Origin: Micromussa lordhowensis
Taxonomy: Eukaryota > Cnidaria > Anthozoa > Scleractinia > Lobophylliidae
Assembly (NCBI GenBank): GCA_964020085.1
Contig: OZ026603.1
Coordinates: 1,974,901-2,038,900, forward strand
Length of the DNA stretch: 64,000 nt
Direction of reading: 5' to 3'
Made by a program: the position numbers and the translations under genes. The notes beneath the pieces are model-generated. The model searched no databases. It was given only the letters and a program-made list of their open reading frames with translations, and had not been told where the DNA came from. This document shows positions 23,365 through 34,109 of this stretch, piece after piece. Every line of letters begins with the position of its first letter. Positions within the stretch are counted from its first letter, which is position 1.

Positions 23365-23444
23365 ATGGCGTCCTCCTTCATGTCTCAGTGTCCAACATGC
23401 GGTTGGACGCCTTTATGGGTCATAGCTGTTCCACTTCGACTTCA
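23365..23444 (+). CDS. Weak candidate first exon
   Basis: An ATG at 23365 begins a frame (MASSFMSQCPTCGW, one Cys-x2-Cys pair) that reaches a good CAG|GTGAGC donor at 23445. No downstream exon could be tied to it; a frame at 23726-24046 is open but unlinked and has no domain. This may be chance. Confidence 0.15.
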
Positions 23445-24259
23445 GGTGAGCGTTAATTGTCACAAAAACACTAACATTCAAGGCGCAACATTTGTCAACT
23501 TCTATTTTTTTTCCATGCATGAGATTAATTTCGGTTTGGCTGGCGAACATGCCTGTGCTCGACGCCAGGATATATCGATTCTTCTCTATTTTATTATTAT
23601 TTTGTTGTGTAGAATTAATTATAATCTATAATGCTGGCAAAACGATAAGTGTAAGTATTTTCTCTTCTCATCTCTTTTACTGTAGCCCTTTTTTTACTGA
23701 ACTTATTGTTTGAGGTTTCAAAGTAGTGCTCTTGCTAGCTCCTTTATATTCTACCAGGACAAAAAGTAAACACCGTCAAATGATACAGCTGCTTCCGTTC
23801 CATTTTTTCTGGAGGAAAAATTGTACTGTTCCATCTGGCGGAAAATTCTCACCGGTTTTTCCAGTCAAAAGGAAAGCACTCCTGCAGGACTGTATAAAGT
23901 TAACTCAGAAATATTTATCTGAAACTGCAAAACGTTTCTACGTCTCATTACCAGCAAGCGCTGATCGATGGAAATCATCTTTAATATCGTTTTGCAGGAT
24001 TGCTTTTTCTGCAGGCAATAAAATATTATTAAACTTAGATTATTGACTCAGGTACATTAAGGACTGGCTCTTTGTAAAACATAGGCACGCAAGGCGTGCA
24101 AGAGTTATTTTTTAAATTAAAAGGTTATGAAGATAGGAGCATTTAAGGGAGTGTTTACAGTGACAATTTAGTTAACCCTTTTTACACAACAACACTAGTT
24201 TATCGAAAAAAGAAAGAGAAAAAAACACCTCTGACACGTTGACAGTCTAATTTAATTCA
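23445..24259. other. No recognisable gene apart from an unassigned ORF at 23726-24046
   Basis: The 106-codon plus-strand frame reads ALLQDCIKLTQKYLSETAKR near its middle. It has no identifiable motif and no clear splice partners. Confidence 0.25.
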
Positions 24260-24880
24260 TTCCCATATGAAAAACAAAAGTGTCAAATTACCATTTGTAA
24301 CAAAAAAATAGCAAGCATCTCGTGGGAACAAGTGGTGATGATTTGCCAGCTCTAATTGAATTTACTCCCTTGTGGAAAACAAGTGTCAAATTACCCTTTG
24401 TAACGAAAAAATAAAAATATCTCGTTATATTTGCACGCAACAAGAACACAGCAACCGTTACCTGTACCTATTGTAAACGTTCGAACTCTTTCAAATCAAA
24501 ATAGTCTCGTCTCCTCTAAAACATTTCGTAAGAACTAGAAGCAACGATGCGTGACGTCTAATTGAATTTACTCCTTGTGAAAAACAAAAATATCAAGTTA
24601 CCATTTGTAACTAAAAATAGCAAGCATCTCGTGGGAACAAGTGGTGATGATTTGCCAGCTCTAATTGAATTTACTTCCTTGTGAAAAACAAAAGTGTCAA
24701 ATTACCCTTTGTAACGAAAAAATAAAAATATCTCGTTATATTTGCACGCAACAAGAACACAGCAACCGTTACCTGTACCTATTGTAAACGTTCAAACTCT
24801 TTCAAATCAAAATAGTCTCGTCTCCTCTAAAACATTTCGTAAGAACTAGAAGCAACGATGCGTGACGTCTAATTGAATTT
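24260..24880. repeat. Recent direct tandem duplication, unit 309 bp
   Basis: Two near-identical units lie head to tail. The word GCAAGCATCTCGTGGGAACA occurs at 24311 and 24620, and GCAACCGTTACCTGTACC, CTCTTTCAAATCAAAATAG and GCAACGATGCGTGACGTC recur at the same 309-bp spacing. Very few differences separate them, so the duplication is young. Confidence 0.9.
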
Positions 24881-25841
24881 ACTCCTTGTGAAAAAATAAA
24901 AATAAAAAAATCTCGTCCATTTGCATACAACTACCTCACGCACTGTTTCATACCTCAAGGCTCATCTCGTCCATAACTAAAATCCTAAGCCTAACTCACA
25001 GAAAATGCCGAAGTAAACCCAATATATGAATACTTCCTCCTCTTTCATAGAAGAATAAATATGGTAGTTCTGAACTGTATCGGGATCAAATCTTCTCATA
25101 TACCATTTACTTTTAAAACAAGAAATTTGATTGGCTGTTTATAGTAGATCCGATCTGATTGGTGTGACATACATACATCTCTCACTGACTCACTGATCCA
25201 TTGACCCGTCCACAACATACTCGTCGCGCCGACTAAGAGATATTTTTTTTTACAAAAAAATAACTCAAAAAAGGTTAAAAAATCGAGAAAAAAATATATA
25301 AAATCAATGCTACCAGCTAAAAACATTTCACACAGACCATTAGACAGAACGTGAAAAAGAGTTTCTTTGGCAGGTGTCGTTGTCATGGTAACTAATGACG
25401 TCATCAGACACGAGGTGCTTAAAAAGCGACTAGATTGCAAGCCCTGGCAGTCCTACTAAACGAGCGAAAATCAGGAGTAGTGGTTTTTTACATAAATGCA
25501 CAATAGTGGTAGTTGTTTGAACAAACTGGAAATCGTGTCCTTAAAAGGGCCTTCAGGAGTCACAGCCTACACCAAACGGTAACACACTCGAAATGCAACT
25601 ATCGAGCCCGTATAAAGTAATAATACTGACAAAAGGCCGTGATTTCCAGTTTGAAATGGAAGGGGCTATTTGTGAAGTTTCTCATGACAGATGAACTACT
25701 TAAAAAGTTGACTTTCACGGGGTCTGCAAGCCAATGGTTTACGGGGCAACGTAGGAAAGATTTTTAGCGCCATTTTGTTTCGTAACAGCGTAACTTATCA
25801 ACAGCGGTTACCGACTTTATAGGGGTTGTCATAACAACACA
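24881..25841. other. Presumed 5' flank of the plus-strand genes; no element recognised
   Basis: An open frame at 25096-25440 (minus) has no domain. I cannot place a promoter with confidence. Confidence 0.3.
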
Positions 25842-25987
25842 ATGTCAACGATGGAAAAATCAAAATGGCGGCCGAAGCAAGTAATTTCTCCAGAGCGCTA
25901 TTTCTCTATTTTGCAAGGAGGTGAATGCTTTAACAGGGACAAAATAACCTTTGACAATCTAAAAGAAAGTAGAAGAGCCAAGAAGAG
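25842..25987 (+). CDS. Candidate first exon of an uncharacterised gene
   Basis: An ATG at 25842 opens 48 codons plus two bases that end at an AAGAGAG-like border followed by GTATTT. The peptide reads KWRPKQVISPERYFSILQGG and then FDNLKESRRAKKR, a basic, ordered sequence. The next exon is not clear: joining it to 26234-26968 does not keep frame with any acceptor I can find. It may be the start of the gene that continues at 27330. Confidence 0.35.
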
Positions 25988-26233
25988 GTATTTCCAATGA
26001 ATAAATACGAAAAAGAGGTGAAAGTAGTCGCTTTATAAAACCGCATGTCTGTAATAAAAATGAAGTTTACAACTGCATCTTGTTTTGCTTTGCTCTAACT
26101 GCCAGCGGATGTATCGTAAAGGCGGGCTTTGTTAATTATGATGAAATCCGACACTAAGATTGAAAGAAAAACGTAGTAAATCTTTACAAAAGCGCGCTCA
26201 TTTTCAAAAAAAGGGCGCTCCAACCACACGAAG

Positions 26234-26968
26234 ATGCCAAGTGCTAGCTGCAGTGAAAAGATTGCTGCCACCTTTATATGTCCGCTTTCTTGTGGCTTTG
26301 CACGAGTTGCTGCCCTTGTATTAGGAAAGCAAGTTTCTACTGAGCTGGTGAAAGAAGAGTATGAGGGTCAAGCAAAATTTTGTGCGCGTAAACTTCAAGA
26401 GCACTACAAACGATACACCGATCTCTTCAAAGATCAAGAAGGCGCGTTTCTAATCGAATTCACTAAATTTCGTAAGAAACTCCCCCAACTAAGGGATTTT
26501 TTTAAATCCTGGAACCCACGGCAGAAGGTGGAAAAAGAGAAATATTTAAACCACTTTTCACCTGAAAGTTGGAGTCAACTGCCGCCAGAAAGGAAGAAGG
26601 AACATCGTCTTGCTGATTGCACGGGATGTCAGAAACGAGATGCAGAGTTCCAGGCCTTCTTTCCAGTGAGATCCAAGCAGTTCAAGGGAAAAACAAATAA
26701 AGAAAATATCTTTTCCAAAAGCAACAACATCAAAATCCCATCAGTTCCACTAAAACGACGGCAGCCATGCTCACAGACCGACGTCAGGAAAATTGCAAAG
26801 GGTCTTTATGACAGAGTTAACTCTGCATTTGAAAAGATCTGCGAAGTTTCCTTTGCTACAGCCATGACAAAAGTTGAAATAACAGAAGGAGAAGGTTTCC
26901 AATTGTCCAGCAGGGGGAATCTGTACACAGAGTCTCCTTTCATCTTCATCCAAGAAAGTTTTAATTAA
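26234..26968 (+). CDS. Uncharacterised protein, 244 codons
   Basis: I do not recognise the family. The frame starts MPSASCSEKIAATF, has a basic helical middle (LQEHYKRYTDLFKDQ), a LADCTGCQKRDAEFQAFF segment with one Cys-x2-Cys pair, and a KRRQPCSQTDVRKIAKGLYD stretch. There are no membrane segments. Gene density, strand and spacing suggest it is the 5' coding part of, or a separate gene just upstream of, the large gene starting about 360 bp downstream. The in-frame stop at 26966-26968 argues for a separate gene unless an internal donor is used. Confidence 0.5.
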   Translation: MPSASCSEKIAATFICPLSCGFARVAALVLGKQVSTELVKEEYEGQAKFCARKLQEHYKRYTDLFKDQEGAFLIEFTKFRKKLPQLRDFFKSWNPRQKVEKEKYLNHFSPESWSQLPPERKKEHRLADCTGCQKRDAEFQAFFPVRSKQFKGKTNKENIFSKSNNIKIPSVPLKRRQPCSQTDVRKIAKGLYDRVNSAFEKICEVSFATAMTKVEITEGEGFQLSSRGNLYTESPFIFIQESFN

Positions 26969-27329
26969 TGAGGTTCACAACTAGTACAGTCTTCACATAT
27001 AATTAAAAAAATTATATCATAAAGGGGTCCCACATAAACATCATTGATCAGGTAGGAGGTAAGGAGCAGTTCTTCCTCCTATTAATTAGCATATGCATCT
27101 GTGCATAGACATGTACTTTACAATAATAAATAGCACATGGTTTACATTTTCCTCTGTTCTAGGAAATTAGGTTTAATTGAACTCTGAGCAGAACTACATT
27201 CCTATTCATGTACAATCATGTAATTCCAATGAGAACCACCTCCTTCCCACCCCCAGCAAAAGTACTCAATAAATATTACTACATGTATAATAAGTGCGTC
27301 AAAAATATATTTTCTTGTCATTTGCACAG

Positions 27330-30300
27330 ATGTTTGGGAGAACGACAGTCCTTTGCTGCAAGGCAACGGGGAAGGCTTGCGTCATCCTTTGAATCTGTGG
27401 AGGCTGCAAGAAAAAGACAGAATTGTGAAATTGAGGAAGAAAGATCAGGGAAAAGGCAGAAGAAAAATCACTCTGGAAATTTTGCCACAATGACATGGGA
27501 CAAGGAAGCACTAAAAAAAGAAGTTGAAAGCAAAAAGGACGGTGAGAAAATCAATTGGTCAGAGGTTGCTCGCCGATACCATGTAACCAACAAAAGGGGA
27601 GAGGTTGCTAGAAATGGTGGGCAAATAGTCCAGGAATGGCTGGTGAATCAGGGAGTGAATATTCACCGTTTCAACCCTCAAGGATTCCCAAGCAAGTCAA
27701 GGGCAAGACGAAAAAAGAAGAGAGGACAAGGTGGTGAAATAAGCATTCCTGTCCCTGAGACAAACGACGAGCTCAAGGAAAAACTCAAAATGAAGATAAC
27801 ATCTGGTGAATATACCATGGGAGAGCTTATTGTGCCAAGGAAGGTAATCTCACTGCTCACTTACTTGATCATTATTTGGGAAGCAAGAAAGCTGAAATTG
27901 TTAAAAAAATTAAGCTTTGCTAATAACTTGTTCATAATTTTCTATATTTTGCAGTATGAAAAACTGGTCCTTGATAAAGATGGGAATATCAGAAAGACAG
28001 AGTTTGTGGTTGAAGGAAGGAAACAACCACTGGAAGAAATCCGCAAGAAAACACTAAAGCTCCATGGAAAATTCATGAGAGTCAAACCAGATGAGTTCTA
28101 CAATGAGATGCCCAGAGAGCAAGTGGTATCCAGGTTAAAGGAGTTGAATGAGTATGATGAAAACGATGGTCTGACAAAAATGAGAAAAAAACTGACAAAA
28201 ATGGAACGCACACGTCACCTGCAAATATGGCATGATCATTCAACACTAGCCAATCATGGGCACATCCTTTTCATGGTGTCCTGCCTTTATGACCCAGCTG
28301 TGCATCTTACAAACCTGGAGTATAAATTGGAAACAGGGGAGGAGGTGGATGTTCAGACAGAAGTGGAGAAACCAGAAATCTACATTGTTGGGAGATGCCG
28401 TAGCAGTGACACAGAACAACTTGCCTATGTAGAGAGTAGGTTGTGCTGCCTCCAGCACCTTCAAAGAAACCTCACAACTGAGAAAAACGGATGCATGGTA
28501 GAAATAAATGACAAGATGAGATTCTTCCATGGTGACTCACCAGCCCAGAACTTTGAAAGTGGTCAGCAGAAGGGAGGTTATTATTATTGCTCTGGATGTG
28601 GTGTTCATGCAAGCCGTGTATTCGAGCTGGACCACACTTTCAAATGCAAGTTTGTATCATTGAAGGATCGCCAAGACCGTGTATTAAAGGGTGCCATTGG
28701 CAGGAGGAACTCTGTCAATAAAAAAGCAAAGCCATTAAGCAACTTAAAGAAACAAGATCTGATTCATGAGCTAGCATCAAGGGGAATTTTTCAAGGAGAC
28801 ACAAAAAAGGAGTTGGAAGATAATCTTACTACTGAGCTGCGAGGTGTTCAACGTGTACCAGCTTTACTGTTTGAAAACCCAACAAAAGATCTTAAAGCTA
28901 TAAACATTGAAGATTATGAAATTCTTGTGTGTGAGCCAATGCATGATGTTTCAAAACATATTGAGAATGTCCTCACAGAACTACCAAGTCACATAGCAAA
29001 TGCCGAACACAAAAAGCTCATTGAAGAAACAATTGCATTAACTATTGGTGGCAAAGAAACCAAGCGAGCATTTGACTACCGATGTGCCATAATAAATGTT
29101 TCGAATCGAATCAAAGGAGTTGTTGATGCCAAAGTCCAGGCCTTAGTTGACACTCTTGTTGACATTCAAGAAGTTCTTTACAAAGGTGATGACCAGAGAT
29201 GCCCAAGAAATGTTCTCCGCTTACACAACAGCACATGGTATCATGCCATCTTATGTCGGGAGGTTCTTGGGTTTAAGCTAAATGAGATGACAACAAGGAA
29301 ATTCTATGGCACATACTTTCATGACTTGACAGCTCATGCTCCCCTTCAGCTAAGGCTTGTCAGTGGTAGAACCGCAAATACAGAAGAGGAAGAGCGCATG
29401 TTCAACACAGTCAAATCCATTACATCATCAACTTCAAATGGACACCCTGACCACATCATCGGAAATTTATTCATTCGCCTTCAGGCTGAGGAACAGCTTG
29501 GAAAGTCGAGAACAACAGTGGCAAAGCAGGAGTCACAGGTATCAAAGCTAGCAAAATCTCTTGGTCTTCGCACTAACACTATCATCCCTATACCAGTCAT
29601 CAAGAAACATGCCAGGTCATGGCAAGCCCATCTTCAAAGAATAGCTGATTTTCTTCTCCCAGGAAAAGGTATTTGGTGGTGTCAGAAAGAAGGCGGAATT
29701 GAATTCTTTGATTCACAGTGTGCTTTAAAGGGCAGGTCAGAGGGTCCTATTCTTCATCACTACCGTTCAAGCAATCACAAAATTGAAGAGTCTTACCTCC
29801 ATACCTGTTGGAATGAATGCCTTGACAAGAAGTTATGCATTCCTAGTCATGTCATCTGGACTGAAGATAAGCATGGCAAAGTTACAAAAGATGCCACTGG
29901 TTTCTTGAATGACGCGGGCCCTGGTAGCCATGAAGATGAAGTAGACATCCCAGCATCAATTGAAACAGCCCAAATTCTTACTCCAGATGATCTGCAAGAG
30001 GAAGAGGATGAGCATGTTATCATGTTTAATCTTGTTCCAGAAGATGAATCCATTCTACATCCAATGGGTGATGATGATCAGAGTTATTGCTACAATGAAC
30101 AGGAAGTGGAAGCTGCTGATGTCTGCACAACTCTGGAACCAGACATAACAGATCATGCATCACAAGCCACTAGTGAAGTTCAGAAAGACTACCTCATGAC
30201 AGGTAAGCATTTTATTTAACAGAAAAGTAGATTTTGAGGTTTTCAACACCACTACCAGCTCCAAGTCACAAGTCATATCATATCAGAAAGCAAGATATCA

Positions 30301-31531
30301 TTAGGGGTACAGTACCCAAAGCTGTTCTGAATGCCACCAAAGATAAAGTCACTGACAGGTTCTAAACCCCAACCTTACACAATGAGGGAGGTCAAAGTGG
30401 ACCTACAGAAATGTTAATTTGTTTAATTTGTTAACTCAGCTGGCTCTCTTACAATGAAAATATTTTTCACAAAATATAGTGAAAATGTGTACACCATTCA
30501 CTTCATATTACACGTACGTTTATTATAAAAAATACTACTGTTGAAATATGATTACATGTACTAGTAGTTGTCCAATGTTCAGCTATGGTCTCAAATACAT
30601 TTCTAATTGCAATAAGTTAATTAATCCAAGGTCCACAGAAAGGGGCTGTGGCAGAAAATGATGAAACTCTAGCAACTCCATGTGCCAAGCCATCTACAAA
30701 AGATCTCTCACAAGAGCATGGCCAGGCTGTGACAATGAAGTCTTCAGAGAAACGTGCAGTAAGTAAATTGCATTGCATCATAAGTTATAACATATACTAC
30801 ACTGTTAACGTTAAGTTTTAGAATGCAAATACATTAGTAAGCACCAAAATTAGTGCAAGCATGAGACCATGATTACAATCGGCATTATCCTCATTGAAAG
30901 GGAACAATGGAAATACTATTATAATAAATAAAAACTTTTTTTATATAATCACTTTTAACAGCTGTGTATTTTGTCACATACAAGTGTACATGTACAATAA
31001 CTAGACATTGAAATTATTTACTGCAGTACAATTCAGTGAAGCAATGCCAGAAGTGAGTAAGCATCAGAGAGGGAATCCCTTTTCAAAAGTTTTGTCATAC
31101 ATACAGTATTGTTATTTCCTTTTCTGGTCAAAACTCTCACAAATTTATTGCACCCTTTTTCTTTCAAGGGAGGCAGCAATGACAGTCAACTTCAGACTTC
31201 ACTGGGAAAGAGTGTTGCAGTTGTACTTGGAGTTACTCCAGATGTAGTTCTTTTCGACAAGGCAAGAAGTGAATACAAGAAACACCCAAAAGACACATAC
31301 TGTTATGAAAGGTTTATGGATGAACTGGTAAAGATTCAGACTGGCGTTCTGAAAAAGCAAAGGGAGTTGAATGTAGCATTCAGGGAATGGGACAAAAACT
31401 ATTATTTGAAAAATAACCATTTACCAACCTTTGCTCATGTGAACCAAGATGAGGAGGGTAAAGAGCTAACAAGAAAACTTAAATATGCAGAAGTCCTTCT
31501 AAGAGAATGGAAAATGGACTTCACTTCCTAA
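27330..31531 (+). CDS. Uncharacterised four-exon protein, transposase-like, with SAP-like motif
   Basis: Four exons join in frame: 27330-27843, 27955-30202, 30631-30758, 31169-31531 (stop 31529-31531). The first in-frame ATG after the 27329 acceptor is at 27490, giving about 1,030 residues; a further 5' exon is possible. Residues counted from that ATG: a basic HTH-like SEVARRYHVTNKRGEV near 17; a Cys-x2-Cys, His, Cys cluster (CSGCGVH to HTFKCKF) near 329-345; a SAP-like helix pair (LKKQDLIHELASRGI, then DTKKELEDNL) near 380; CEPMHDVSKHIENVL near 443; HAPLQLRLVSGRTANTEEEE near 580; and an acidic tail. The EPMH box and the late GRT-x5-E block recall the second Asp and final Glu surroundings of plant-type DDE transposases (CMC/KDZ superfamilies), but the match is by eye only. 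The first intron is 111 bp, a multiple of three without a stop. Function unknown; either a transposable element gene or a domesticated one. Confidence 0.6.
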
Positions 31532-32280
31532 GGGTTTTTTTTTTAGGTTTTATTATTATAATCCCCTAACTTTCTTAACTCTGGCCTAAACTCGGCCATC
31601 TACGCTACAGTGTACATGTAAGGCCAAGCTTTATTTGGTATAATTTTAAGTTATATATAATTTTATACAATTATGTAATTATGTAAGATATTCAAAACAA
31701 CTGCATATAAGGCAAAGTTCCCTATAAGGATAAATATATAGGCTTACAGGCTCCAGAGGAGATTTAAATGCAACAGGAATGTATACAAGGAGCTGTGTAT
31801 TTCCTTGAGGTGTGAACTTGAATGTGAAACAGATATTTTAAAACTCAGTCTGCATGAGCTTTACGAGATTTAATATTTGTAATATACGCAACTAACTTTC
31901 TTACCTTAATGATCGATGAATCAGGACCATATTTCTCCAGCTTGCAATAAAAAGAATTTATACTCCGCTACTCATGCTGTTGTTTGTGAATGTGTAAGTA
32001 ATGTTATTTGATCATACCCTGTTCGTTGACGAACAACTGAAAAATCAAAAAGTAAACCTCTCGAGTAAATTATCGCGCGTAGTTGCTAGGCAATTCAGGG
32101 CCACGCATCTGGGAATTGCTCCATCCGCTAAGGATTTGAACCGTGGACTCAGGTTATTTACTGGACTGCGGGAGTTGTGCACAGCGGTGAAACAACCAAA
32201 AACATATATTTTCGCGCACTTTCGCGCACAGATTAAGCGGGAAAGGCTCACTTGCTACGATTTCGTCGATTCCAGAAAGA
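31532..32280. other. Spacer between the two plus-strand genes
   Basis: AT-rich 3' flank of the preceding gene and 5' flank of the kinase gene. ORFs at 32001-32303 (plus) and 32045-32348 (minus) overlap the kinase start and show no domain. No clear promoter motif was found. Confidence 0.35.
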
Positions 32281-34109
32281 ATGATGCCACGATTTACCCG
32301 TGAAAATACAATTGAAGAAAAGCGACGTATGAGAAACGAACGAAACAAAAGGAAACGGCTCTTGAGAACTGCGAAGAAAAGGGAGGCCGTGGGAATGCTA
32401 AAACAAAAGGAAAGAGCTGCGTATTCACGAGCGAAAGAAATGGCGCGCAGATTTTACTTTAAGTGGAGACAACTAGTGGAGCAGAACAAAACCAGGACCT
32501 TGGACAGAACCAAAGTAAGCTTGCATTCAGATACGTCAAAAACACATAAACAACGTAGTTTTAAACCGTCTGTTGTTAATTCCAAGGCACAAGCCCTCGA
32601 CCTCAAATTGTACTAGACAGAAAGGGAATATGCCAGGGTGGACCCATCACTTGAATCTGTACATGCACTGTACATGCACTTGTCTAATTTTTGTTTACTG
32701 TTTCACATTTTAGTCACCATCACTGTATGCTTTTATTTATTTATTTATTTATTTATTAAACTTCACCTTCTGAATAAAGTATAACAAAACATGATGACAT
32801 AAACAAAAAGTAAACAACTACTGGATTAAGGCAGGGTGTCCACAACAGCTGACGCCAATTACTGTGGGTCCAAGATTAACAAAGTTCTAAACACTCGAAT
32901 AAAATAGTAAAAATATAGTGAACTAATAAACAAAGACTGGTATCCCATCCCCAGCAGGGGAGGGGGAGGGGGAGGGGGTTGCAGGAGTGGGGAGGGGGAA
33001 GGCAAGTATTATACTCCCAGAAATGTCTTCCCTAGTTAGCATGATAAATCAGCAAGCCACTTGATACTCTACATTTAAGATTTGACTACAATTAGTTTTT
33101 CTCTATTTTTTAATTAATTAATTAATTAATTAATATATTTATTATTTCTGAAATAACTGTAACTAGGATTATAGTGATAATATAATTACAGGTACATTGG
33201 TAACTGGGGTACCAAACTAGTAATAATACAAACCTTATGTACTTGGCTGCCCCCATAATATAATCTAACATTCATAATTTATGAGAATATTTTCACTTCA
33301 TTTTCTAGGCTATTGACAGGAATGCCAAATCAGCACCCTCCTCTACCAAACACTCCAACGTTAATTTAATTGATCCCACTGAACTTCTCCCAGTCAATGG
33401 AAAGAACATAATACTGGGAGAAGGATCATTTGGTCGATGCCTTCTGAAACACTTTGCTCGGCTAGAAATACAGGTGGTTGAAAAGCAGTCTCTCAAACAT
33501 AATACCAGGGAGATGCTGAAGGAAGCTCAAATTATGCAGGCACTGACACATAAAAATATTCCTGCCATAATAGGTGTACAACTTAAAAAGGAGCCCATCT
33601 CTTTAATTATTGAGTTCAAAGGAGAATGTGACACATCTGTAACAATAAGTAAACTTTTGTCATGTGACTGTGACAATGAAACAATAGAGAATGAAAAAGC
33701 TACACTTACAAATAATGATTGGTTAATAATTTCGCATGATTTAACAGAAGCCCTTGGGCATATTCACTCTAAAGGTTTCCTTCACTGTGATTTAAAATCA
33801 AACAATGTTCTTGTAAGTAAGAAACGTGGTTACATCATCGATTTTGGGAAAGCATGCGACAGCTCATTTCCTACTACAAAAAAGTACACTGCATGTTATC
33901 CTCACATTGCTCCTGAAGTTCTTTGTGGGTCTCCATGTAGCAAACCCAGTGATATTTTTTCCCTTGGAAAAGTTCTCTTTAAAATAGGTGTTAAGCACAA
34001 TATTCCACTTTTGGTTTCAACTGCTCAAAAATGTTTGGATGCTAACCCTGTAAGAAGACCAACTACAACGGGTATTATGGCAACACTGGCATCCATGATA
34101 TCTTACTGA
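32281..34109 (+). CDS. Protein kinase, two exons, about 344 residues
   Basis: Exon 1 is 32281-32514 (78 codons, phase 0, AAA|GTAAGC donor) and exon 2 is 33309-34109 (TTTTCTAG acceptor, phase 0, 266 codons and stop). The N-terminal exon is a very basic, charged helix (EEKRRMRNERNKRKRLL, then KEMARRFYFKW). The kinase domain follows: Gly loop GEGSFGRC, VVEK with the beta-3 lysine, alpha-C glutamate in KEAQIM, catalytic loop HCDLKSNNVLV (HRD changed to HCD but Asp, Lys and Asn kept), IIDFGKA, HIAPEVL and the SDIFSLGKVLFKI helix. All catalytic residues are present, so activity is expected. HCDLK-x-NNVLV resembles tyrosine-kinase-like (TKL) proteins. The protein is short with no regulatory domain other than the basic helix. 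The gene lies 750 bp downstream of the transposase-like gene on the same strand. Confidence 0.75.
32957..33000 (+). other. Potential G-quadruplex tract in the kinase intron
   Basis: AGGGGAGGGGGAGGGGGAGG continues into further G4-G5 runs, giving at least four runs of four or more G separated by one A. It is on the coding (sense) strand inside intron 1 (32515-33308), which also holds (TTTA)n at 32731-32757 and (TTAA)n at 33107-33133. Confidence 0.8.

Noticed and set aside
26234..31531. One continuous gene from 26234 to 31531
   Set aside because: The frame ends with a stop at 26966-26968 and no donor in the right phase joins it to the 27330 exon; kept as separate entries.
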